DNA from: Firmicutes bacterium UBA5473
Lineage (GTDB): Bacteria; Bacillota; DTU084
DNA: 7,572 bases
Assembly (NCBI GenBank): GCA_002427165.1
Contig: DIQB01000099.1
Location: forward strand, 1 to 7,572
Reading direction: 5' to 3'
Positions 1 to 5,133 of this stretch are shown here, one piece after another. Numbering within the stretch: position 1 is the first letter of the stretch; every line of letters starts with the position of its first letter. The notes beneath the pieces were generated by a model. That model did not search any database and had not been told where the DNA came from. It saw nothing but the letters and a program-made list of their open reading frames with translations. A program made the translations under genes and the position numbers.

Positions 1-196
1 CAAGGGAGAGGTGCCCTTTGCAATAATCATCAGGTGCAGTCTCTCGCATAGCAGAATCTTCCTTTAGCCCACGGTGGGCTCCTGGGCAGTTACTCTTCAC
101 CAGGAGGTGATTTTGCTCAAGCTTGATAAGTTTCCGCTCACCTTGCCACCATTTGCACGTGGCACAACACCATGCACTCCGATCCCATAGAGACAT
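1..196 (-). CDS. Partial protein with CATCK-W-QGE cysteine module (5' end only, runs off left edge)
   Basis: An open frame on the minus strand starts at ATG 196-194 and stays open to the window edge (65 codons). An AAAGGGGGG ribosome binding site lies about 5 nt upstream of the ATG. The N-terminus has cysteines at residues 10, 11, 14, 37 and 59, with the run CCATCKWWQGE at 10-20. The complete gene just upstream carries CATCKHWQGE at exactly residues 11-20, so the two proteins share an N-terminal module. CxxC plus two later Cys suggests a small metal site (zinc or iron-sulfur); this is inference. The gap between the genes is 37 nt on the same strand, so they are probably co-transcribed. Function unknown; the rest of the protein lies outside the window. 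The matching module and the good ribosome binding site make it a real gene despite the short visible part. Confidence 0.72.
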   Translation of the reverse strand, partial: MSLWDRSAWCCATCKWWQGERKLIKLEQNHLLVKSNCPGAHRGLKEDSAMRETAPDDYCKGHLSL

Positions 197-233
197 ACCA
201 ACCCCCCTTTATGCTTCAAGGGAAAAACAAAGC

Positions 234-1475
234 CTACCACAGGGACTCCCCTTGATGTGGTCTTTTTTCTTTAGCATATTGCAAAAACCTCGCAGCCTGC
301 TCCCTCATGGCTCCCGAGGCAGTAGAGCCCAGCTTAGTTCTGGCCCGCAGCAAAGCCGCAGCCTCTTTACCACTTTCAAAAAGCAGCACAAGGTATTGAT
401 ACCAAAGCTTGGGAGCTGAAAGATGAATTTTCTGAGCCAACATATATTCCTCCTCCATGGGGAAAAGCGCGCTGCAAGCCGCCTCAGATCCTGGTGAGCG
501 TAGCCAAATTGCCTGTGCTAAAACCTCAAGCAGAGCCATCCGCCTCTCTATTGGGAGCTCTGTTCCCAGGCAACTTATAAAAAGTTTAATCGCGTATTTG
601 TAAAGACCCCGGGCAAAGAAATAGGAGCCCAAGCAAAACTGAGAGTCTGGATCATAATAATCCAGGGCAATCGGCTTTTGCTTTTGGTTGAAAAGCACCA
701 GGTACTCCAAAAACTCAGTTTTTGATAGATACTCCAGCCCCAATTTGCCTAAAAACCAGCTCAAAACCTTATCCTCAGGATAGACAAGGGGCATTTCCCC
801 GCGGTAAACTTTCCCACTGTCCCCATCGATGGATAACGATTCCCCTTCGAAGACTTCATGCTCTCGGAATGCCAGGGAGCGTCCCGTGCGATCAATCTGA
901 AAGTCCCCAGAGTAGATCACGCCACTTGCCAGATACAGGAAGGGGAAATCAACTCTTTCTTTGAGCAAAATCCCCACAGCCAGCACTGAGGCCTCGATCA
1001 AGCTTTGCGTATCCGGCTCCTCCAGAGCCAAGATCACATCCTGGCCCCCTTGCCGTGACTTTCGAGCCTCCTCCCAACCTAAAGCCAACTTTCCTGTTGC
1101 TTGCCTGGGATTAAGGGGAAAGCCCCGGGCAAAAATTTCCTGCTCTCCCAGAACCAACTGCGGCGTAATCAGCCTTTCCAAAACGCCCCTTGCCTGCAAA
1201 CGCCTTGCTGCTTCCTCCAAACTCTTTCCACTTTCCACAGCAGACAGTTCCCGCTGAAAACTCTCCTTTGCCCTCTCCAGTCCCGCCCTCAGGGCACTGT
1301 GAGCCTCGCAGTGATCTGTAGTGCAGGTCAAAAGGCCGCGATTGATGCTCAATTTATTATCACACAGATACTTATCCTCAGGTGCAACAGAGACATTACC
1401 TCCTACAGCAGCCACCTCTCCTTGCCAATGCTTGCAAGTTGCGCAGTTTAAGTATATTCGTGCATAAAGGGGCAT
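234..1475 (-). CDS. Four-Cys module + degenerate PPDK-like swivelling domain + TPR-like C-terminus, 413 aa
   Basis: ATG at 1475 is chosen because AGAGGAGAG sits about 7 nt upstream; the frame extends back to a TTG at 1586 but without a comparable ribosome binding site. Residues 11-51 form a cysteine module (C11, C14, C38, C51) shared with the next gene. Residues about 84-110 resemble the end of the ATP-grasp region of pyruvate phosphate dikinase (SLEEAARRL... then LITPQL). Residues about 116-234 resemble the PEP-utiliser swivelling domain: GFPLNPRQATGK near 118-129, VIL near 147, then EGESLSIDGDSGKVYRGE near 210-227 and PLV. The catalytic GGMTSHAA-type segment with the phospho-accepting His is absent; the corresponding stretch reads LLKERVDFPFLYLASG. 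Catalysis of phosphotransfer is therefore unlikely and a binding or regulatory role is more plausible (inference). Residues about 236-405 are helical and TPR-like (for example GSYFFARGLYKYAIKLF at 283-299). No signal peptide or membrane segment is seen, so it is likely cytoplasmic. True function unknown. Confidence 0.85.
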   Translation of the reverse strand: MPLYARIYLNCATCKHWQGEVAAVGGNVSVAPEDKYLCDNKLSINRGLLTCTTDHCEAHSALRAGLERAKESFQRELSAVESGKSLEEAARRLQARGVLERLITPQLVLGEQEIFARGFPLNPRQATGKLALGWEEARKSRQGGQDVILALEEPDTQSLIEASVLAVGILLKERVDFPFLYLASGVIYSGDFQIDRTGRSLAFREHEVFEGESLSIDGDSGKVYRGEMPLVYPEDKVLSWFLGKLGLEYLSKTEFLEYLVLFNQKQKPIALDYYDPDSQFCLGSYFFARGLYKYAIKLFISCLGTELPIERRMALLEVLAQAIWLRSPGSEAACSALFPMEEEYMLAQKIHLSAPKLWYQYLVLLFESGKEAAALLRARTKLGSTASGAMREQAARFLQYAKEKRPHQGESLW

Positions 1476-1664
1476 TGCATTCTCTCCTCTCAAGCAGCCA
1501 CGATACTGCAACTCTGCTAAAAATAAAAATTCCAGTTGGAAAAGATGTTTTGCCTTCTTCTTTGCCAGTACTTGCAGGCGGCGCAAAGATAATGTCTACT
1601 ATTGTAGAACCATTATTTTTCGTCCCTTTCAAGTGCAGCCCCCAGACAGGCTCCATTTGAATTT

Positions 1665-1673
1665 ATTGTAGCA
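1665..1673 (-). promoter_or_regulatory. Possible extended -10 promoter of the 413-aa gene
   Basis: The minus strand reads TGCTACAAT, an extended -10 (TGn before a TATAAT-like hexamer), about 190 nt upstream of the ATG at 1475. No good -35 hexamer lies at the standard distance. This is a weak prediction, offered because the gene is the first of its group and needs a promoter in this gap. Confidence 0.25.
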
Positions 1674-1800
1674 TTGGGAGAGCACCTCTACTGACAAAAA
1701 ATGTTAATTTTGCACATCTCAGTTTTATCAACAGGCCAATATGCGTATAGCAAACTTATGTCAGAGCGTAAATTTATGATTGGCTTAAATACTATGAACA

Positions 1801-1861
1801 AACAAAAAAGAAAGGAGCTCTAGATAAAGCGAACAAAAAATGTTCACCGCACTAGAGCCCC
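1801..1861 (-). terminator. Terminator-like imperfect hairpin with T-rich tail
   Basis: On the minus strand GGGGCTCTAG pairs with CTAGAGCTCC (9 of 10 positions), enclosing a second stem GAACA/TGTTC around a T-rich loop. The sequence that follows on the minus strand (complement of 1801-1813) is TTTCTTTTTTGTT, as expected for an intrinsic terminator. It could end read-through from the hydF side about 450 nt after hydF. The long asymmetric inner loops are unusual, so it may instead be another kind of structured element or a mobile-element end. Confidence 0.4.
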
Positions 1862-2127
1862 TTTATATAGATACCATATACTAGTTGGCAAAAAGGGATC
1901 TCTCACGCCAGTATAGCTTTCTCCAAAATCAAGTCATAGTTTGGTTTCATTTTATCATTGTTGAAACTATTCTAGATAAAAAATTAAAATCGTCCAAAGT
2001 AAAAATGTTTGATCGTTGCCGATAGTTGGCAGGCAGAGCTGGTCGAGCTTTCGAAATAATACTGAAAACCCAATCCGATAAACTAAATTACTATTGGCTG
2101 AAAGCCTCTGATCATCAATTCTTTATT

Positions 2128-2260
2128 CCCTGGGCGGGGTGGGTAGAGGACACATACCCAAGAGCGCTCCATCGCCTTTGATGATACCCAGACGGCTCCG
2201 GTAGTGTCAACCCGTTCTTTCGGCACCGCACGGCTTCGGGGCCCACCTAGGACATAGCGG
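2128..2260. ncRNA. Candidate structured RNA: GC-rich self-complementary island
   Basis: This stretch is markedly GC-rich between AT-rich flanks and has no open frame. GACAC-A-TACC (2149-2158) pairs with GGTAGTGTC (2200-2208) as nine base pairs with one bulged A. GAGC/GCTC (2162-2165 / 2195-2198) continues the rod inside, and CATC/GATG (2170-2173 / 2180-2183) closes a 6-nt loop. GGGT/ACCC (2141-2144 / 2210-2213) extends it outward. GGTGGGT (2138-2144) can alternatively pair with GCCCACC (2241-2247), and CCCG/CGGG (2211-2214 / 2237-2240) closes another hairpin. Most of these helices also form on the opposite strand, so the strand is undecided. I compared it by eye with tmRNA, SRP RNA, RNase P, 6S, 5S, tRNA and common riboswitches and recognised none. 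It lies 46 nt past the hydF stop. Confidence 0.42.
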
Positions 2261-2306
2261 TATTATCAAGCTTACTCAAATTGATTCATGCGCTGGAAAA
2301 CTTGTA

Positions 2307-3509
2307 TCAATTCCCAGGAGAGTCAGTTGAGCGAAATGGTTCCAAGGCCCGCTCCGAGATCCCACTGAAGTAGGCCAGGAGCACTCCATAATTTACAGCT
2401 GGTACCCCTGCCTCCTCTGCCTGGGCCAGGCGTGCTAACACCTGATTGCGCCCCAGCATACAACTACCGCAAAAAACCATCAGCTCCGCATCAACCTTCT
2501 TTGGAAAGCCACTGCCTGCATACCACGTGAAATCCAGCTTTCCCCGGGCCTGCTTCTCCAGGAGCCTTGGAATCTTCACCCTACCAATATCATCAGCTTG
2601 CGCATGGTGAGTACAGCCCTCTGCAATCAACACCCGATCCCCAGGTCTCAGTCTCTTCACAGCCTCAATCCCTGCTACAAGCTGCTCCAAATCCCCCTTG
2701 AACCTAGCAAAAAGAATAGAGAACGAAGTGAGGGGAACCTCCCGGGGCAAAACTTCTGCCACCTCTCCAAAAACATGGGAGTCCACAATCACCAATGAAG
2801 GTGGCTCTCGAAAAAGAGCCAACGCAGCCTCCATCTCCCCGGGCTGAATACAGGTGACCACAACCCTGTGGTCTAACAGATCCCGGATCGTCTGCACCTG
2901 AGGCAAAATCAGCCTCCCCTTTGGTGCCTCACCATCTTGGGGCATGACCAGCAATACATGGCCAGCTTCTGCAACTAGATCCCCTGCAATAGTAGGTGGC
3001 TCAATCTCCCGGGGCGCCTTCTCAACGAGCAATTCAATTAAAGAGGGAATCCCCTCACCCCTCAAGGCACTGAGGACCACCACATCCACCCCCTCCGGCC
3101 CTTGGGGGAGGGGAACATCGGCCAGATCACCTTTATTGACCACAAGTAAAACAGGCAAATTCCGCTTTTGCACCTGAGCGAGAATCTCCTCCTCCCAGGT
3201 GCCAAAGCCCACCTGGGGATCCGTCACAATCAGGGCCAGGTGGATCTGGGAGAGCACCTTCCCTGTACGCTCAACCCTCAGCTCGCCCAGTTCCCCTTCA
3301 TCATCCAGACCTGCTGTATCCACAAGCACAACAGGACCCAAAAGGGGAATTTCCATGGCCTTGGATACAGGATCAGTTGTTGTGCCAGGGCGATCTGACA
3401 CCAAAGCCACATCCTGGCCTGTGAGAGCATTGATCAGACTTGATTTGCCCACATTTCTCCGGCCGAAAATACCGATCTGCAGTCTATTGGCCCTAGGCGT
3501 GCTTTCCAT
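2307..3509 (-). CDS. hydF: [FeFe]-hydrogenase H-cluster maturation GTPase HydF
   Basis: HydF is the GTPase scaffold on which the 2Fe subcluster of the H-cluster is assembled and from which it is delivered to apo-hydrogenase HydA in the cytoplasm. The 400-aa length fits the family. The N-terminal GTPase domain shows G1 GRRNVGKSS (16-24), G2 PGTTTDP (41-47), G3 DTAG (64-67), G4 NKGD (125-128) and G5 SAL (147-149). The middle part matches the HydF dimerisation domain by position. The C-terminal cluster-binding domain has CTH (C299, H301) and, 44 residues on, FCGSC (C347, C350). All three cluster-ligand cysteines are present, but the residue before C347 is Phe346 where the family motif CxHx(44-53)HCxxC usually has His. 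The ATG at 3509 follows AAAGGAG at 8 nt and lies inside the end of hydE (17-nt overlap), which suggests translational coupling. Identification is near certain. Confidence 0.97.
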   Translation of the reverse strand: MESTPRANRLQIGIFGRRNVGKSSLINALTGQDVALVSDRPGTTTDPVSKAMEIPLLGPVVLVDTAGLDDEGELGELRVERTGKVLSQIHLALIVTDPQVGFGTWEEEILAQVQKRNLPVLLVVNKGDLADVPLPQGPEGVDVVVLSALRGEGIPSLIELLVEKAPREIEPPTIAGDLVAEAGHVLLVMPQDGEAPKGRLILPQVQTIRDLLDHRVVVTCIQPGEMEAALALFREPPSLVIVDSHVFGEVAEVLPREVPLTSFSILFARFKGDLEQLVAGIEAVKRLRPGDRVLIAEGCTHHAQADDIGRVKIPRLLEKQARGKLDFTWYAGSGFPKKVDAELMVFCGSCMLGRNQVLARLAQAEEAGVPAVNYGVLLAYFSGISERALEPFRSTDSPGN

Positions 3510-4572
3510 CGTTTGCGCTCCTTTGCAAATACTTCAAACTCTCGCCTTGTCCCTGGCCAACAGTCCGACCTATGGACTTAATCCTGCCTTCAATACACAG
3601 CCTGCACTCTCCGGCTTCCTCACCTGTGCAGATCTTGCCAGGATAGATTTGATATAAACTACGATATTTCGTGGGAGTCACATTGGGCATCACCACATTT
3701 GCGCCTGCTTTTAGTGTGATCTCCCTGCCCTCAGCGCTCAATGTGCCCATGGCAGTGGTGGCGGGAATATTCGCTAGAGGCAAAATCAGCCTTGCTAGGG
3801 CCACCATATTTACAGTCTGCTCAAAGCTGCCTCCAGCCTCCCGGTCAAGGGGAGTCTGGGGGCTGGGGATAAAGGGACCGATGCCTAGCATATCCACATC
3901 CAGCTTTTGCAAAAGCAAAAGATCAGCTGCCAGGGTATCAGGGCCTTGGCCAGGGAGCCCCACCATAAATCCCGAGCCCACTTCAAACCCAAGCCTGTGG
4001 AGGGATTTGAGGCAACCTATTCTCTCTTCAAGCTTTCTTCCCGGGTGAAGGGAAGAGTAGAGAGTGGGGTCAGCAGTCTCGTGGCGGAGCAGATAACGAT
4101 CTGCTCCCGCCTGCCGCCAAATGGTATAATCCTCTTCTGTTCGCTCTCCCACAGAGAGAGTAATGGCAAGAGCTGTTTTCTTCTTAATCTCAAGGATAAT
4201 CTGCTCTATAATCTCAGCTGAGAAGTAAGGATCCTCACCTGACTGCAGCACAACTGTGCCATAGCCCAGCTCTGCTGCAAAAAGCGCTGTCTGGACGATC
4301 TCCTCAGGCTCCAGGCGATAGCGGTGTACCTCCCGATTATCCCGGCGCAGCCCGCAATAGCAACAGTTGCATCTGCAATAGTTGGAAAACTCAACAAGGC
4401 CCCTCAGATGCACAGCATCCCCAACATACTTTTGCCTCACCCTGTCTGCTTCTTCCCGTACCTTCTGCCAAAAGATCGGATCGGTTTGCGAGATGATGTA
4501 ACTCAGCTCCTCAGCCCCAATCTTGTGGGTTGCAGCGAGTTTAGCAATCAGTGTTTTTGCTTTTTGGCTCAA
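3493..4572 (-). CDS. hydE: [FeFe]-hydrogenase H-cluster maturation radical SAM enzyme HydE
   Basis: HydE is a radical S-adenosylmethionine enzyme of the BioB-like group that takes part in making the 2Fe subcluster precursor (including the dithiomethylamine bridge) of [FeFe] hydrogenase. The protein is 359 aa, normal for the family. The CxxxCxxC site that binds the SAM-associated 4Fe-4S cluster is C66, C70, C73; two further cysteines (C68, C71) sit inside it. QSGEDP at 110-115 is the GGE-like SAM-binding segment. A second cluster site is kept: C315-x7-C323-x2-C326, the same spacing as in Thermotoga maritima HydE. The start is TTG at 4572, supported by GGAGGG 8 nt upstream and by alignment of the N-terminus with the family; no ATG or GTG lies nearby in frame. 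The start lies inside the end of the TM1266-like gene (32-nt overlap), and hydF begins before this gene ends. hydG is not adjacent. Confidence 0.97.
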   Translation of the reverse strand: MSQKAKTLIAKLAATHKIGAEELSYIISQTDPIFWQKVREEADRVRQKYVGDAVHLRGLVEFSNYCRCNCCYCGLRRDNREVHRYRLEPEEIVQTALFAAELGYGTVVLQSGEDPYFSAEIIEQIILEIKKKTALAITLSVGERTEEDYTIWRQAGADRYLLRHETADPTLYSSLHPGRKLEERIGCLKSLHRLGFEVGSGFMVGLPGQGPDTLAADLLLLQKLDVDMLGIGPFIPSPQTPLDREAGGSFEQTVNMVALARLILPLANIPATTAMGTLSAEGREITLKAGANVVMPNVTPTKYRSLYQIYPGKICTGEEAGECRLCIEGRIKSIGRTVGQGQGESLKYLQRSANDGKHA

Positions 4573-4825
4573 GGCTAATCCCTCCGCTCAAAGCACTTTT
4601 CACATGGACCCCAGCGATAGAACCCAGCTTTCCTGTAAGGGCGCCAATTTGGTCTGTGGTGCCATCCACAATCAGGGCAATTACATTCAGATTCCGCTCG
4701 CGATAGGGAAGACCCAGCCTGCCTGAGATTATATCTGCATGCTGGCTTAATACCTGATTCACAGCGGGTGCTGCATCCTCTCGCTCATCGATGACAATTC
4801 CTACCACACCAATTCTATTTTTCAT
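4541..4825 (-). CDS. TM1266-family protein (putative iron-only hydrogenase system regulator)
   Basis: This 94-aa protein matches the TM1266 family, a small ACT/NikR-C-like ferredoxin-fold protein often encoded with hydE, hydF and hydG and annotated as a putative regulator. Its biochemical role is not established. The family signature GRLGLPYRER lies at 35-44, after a beta-strand RIGVVGIVID (4-13), with LNVIALIVDG at 46-55 and LTGKLGSIAGV at 63-73. ATG 4825 is preferred over an upstream TTG (4843) because GGGAGGT lies 7 nt before it. The last ~15 residues extend past the usual family end and are encoded in the stretch that overlaps the start of hydE, so this tail is probably just read-out of overlapping DNA. 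First gene of the maturation operon, behind a leader with a terminator. Confidence 0.9.
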   Translation of the reverse strand: MKNRIGVVGIVIDEREDAAPAVNQVLSQHADIISGRLGLPYRERNLNVIALIVDGTTDQIGALTGKLGSIAGVHVKSALSGGISLEPKSKNTDC

Positions 4826-4894
4826 CTTTCTACCTCCCAACAAAAAACCGCCCCCAGAGGGAGGCGGTAAGTTTCTATTTCTCCCCCTTGCCTC
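4826..4894 (-). promoter_or_regulatory. Hyd operon leader with mutually exclusive pairings
   Basis: The leader RNA contains three segments that compete. The terminator's 5' arm (4860-4868) can pair instead with upstream GGGGGAG: 4887-4881 with CTCCCTC 4863-4857 gives seven pairs including one G-U. GAGGC (4894-4890) can pair with GCCTC of the same arm. The CCTCCC of that arm (4864-4859) is also perfectly complementary to the ribosome binding site GGGAGG (4838-4833). The layout therefore allows both a transcription switch and occlusion of the ribosome binding site. The pairings are seen in the sequence; that they are used, and what signal would control them, is inference. I recognise no known riboswitch core. 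Confidence 0.5.
4842..4868 (-). terminator. Intrinsic terminator in the hyd operon leader (attenuator)
   Basis: On the minus strand ACCGCCTCC pairs with GGGGGCGGT (nine base pairs including one G-U) around a CTCT loop and is followed directly by six T. No minus-strand gene lies upstream, so it cannot be the terminator of a preceding gene. It lies between the operon promoter and the first start codon, only 16 nt before the ATG at 4825, so it is expected to end part of the transcripts before the coding region. Confidence 0.8.
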
Positions 4895-4922
4895 AGGTAA
4901 TCCCTTGGGTCGGGTTAATTTT

Positions 4923-4951
4923 ATTTTATGTCACTTGCCGCAAAGAGTCAA
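4923..4951 (-). promoter_or_regulatory. SigA-type promoter of the TM1266-like/hydE/hydF operon
   Basis: The minus strand has TTGACT (4951-4946), a 17-nt spacer and TAAAAT (4928-4923), each 5 of 6 to consensus. Transcription would start near 4916 and give a leader of about 90 nt. It lies back to back with the msrBA promoter. Confidence 0.75.
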
Positions 4952-5009
4952 GCTTCAGGTTGCTAAAAAACAGCATTGGTGCAAAGGTGAGAAAATTATC
5001 CCAAGAGAC

Positions 5010-5038
5010 TAAACAACCAGCAGCTCCCATGCTATAAT
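5010..5038 (+). promoter_or_regulatory. Promoter of msrBA (extended -10)
   Basis: TAAACA (5010-5015), a 17-nt spacer and a perfect TATAAT (5033-5038), preceded by TG at the extended -10 position (TGCTATAAT). The start would lie near 5045, about 90 nt before the msrBA ATG. Confidence 0.65.
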
Positions 5039-5091
5039 TGAGTGAGAAAAGGTAAAAGCTATAGTAGTATTATGGTATCAATATTCTCCAT

Positions 5092-5116
5092 GGGCAGCCC
5101 TAGTTGGTAGCTGCCC
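5092..5116 (+). other. Hairpin in the msrBA leader
   Basis: GGGCAGC (5092-5098) and GCTGCCC (5110-5116) form a perfect 7-bp stem with an 11-nt loop, six nt before the ribosome binding site AAGGAG (5122-5127). There is no T-tract, so it is not a terminator. It could stabilise the mRNA or modulate initiation, or be an operator. Confidence 0.4.
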
Positions 5117-5133
5117 AAATTAAGGAGCGAAAG

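Larger units (their letters stand above)
1476..2306. other. Long intergenic region without a convincing gene
   Basis: About 830 bases separate the 413-aa gene from the end of hydF. It is mostly AT-rich and the few open frames are short and lack ribosome binding sites. Besides the hairpin, GC-rich island and promoter-like site listed separately, I see a 7-bp inverted repeat (ATAGTTT at 1936-1942 with AAACTAT at 1964-1970). There is also a plus-strand promoter-like pair (TTGAAA 1961-1966, 18-nt spacer, TAAAAT 1985-1990) pointing into the GC-rich island, and a small inverted repeat TCTAC-TATT-GTAGA at 1595-1608. In AT-rich DNA such promoter matches can arise by chance. Confidence 0.7.

Noticed and set aside
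60..120. AGCCCACGGTGGGCT and TCACC-AGGA-GGTGA hairpins as a terminator or riboswitch
   Set aside because: They lie within the open frame of the partial gene at the left edge (minus strand), so coding explains the sequence.
1476..1586. A 37-codon N-terminal extension of the 413-aa gene from TTG 1586
   Set aside because: The ATG at 1475 has a strong AGAGGAGAG at ideal distance, and the shared module starts right after it at the same residue number as in the neighbouring paralogue.
1396..1656. An 86-aa minus-strand open frame starting at ATG 1656
   Set aside because: It overlaps the start of the 413-aa gene in another frame, has no good ribosome binding site and shows no recognisable domain; the overlap with a well-supported gene makes it unlikely.
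2190..2213. TTGACA...TATCAT on the minus strand (18-nt spacer) as a promoter
   Set aside because: It lies inside the helices of the GC-rich island and no gene start follows within several hundred bases; the match may be accidental.
3199..3657. A 152-aa plus-strand open frame opposite hydF/hydE, and other plus-strand frames in 2598-4726
   Set aside because: They lie entirely antisense to confidently identified genes and their low-complexity Ser/Pro/Thr-rich sequences are typical of reverse-strand shadows.
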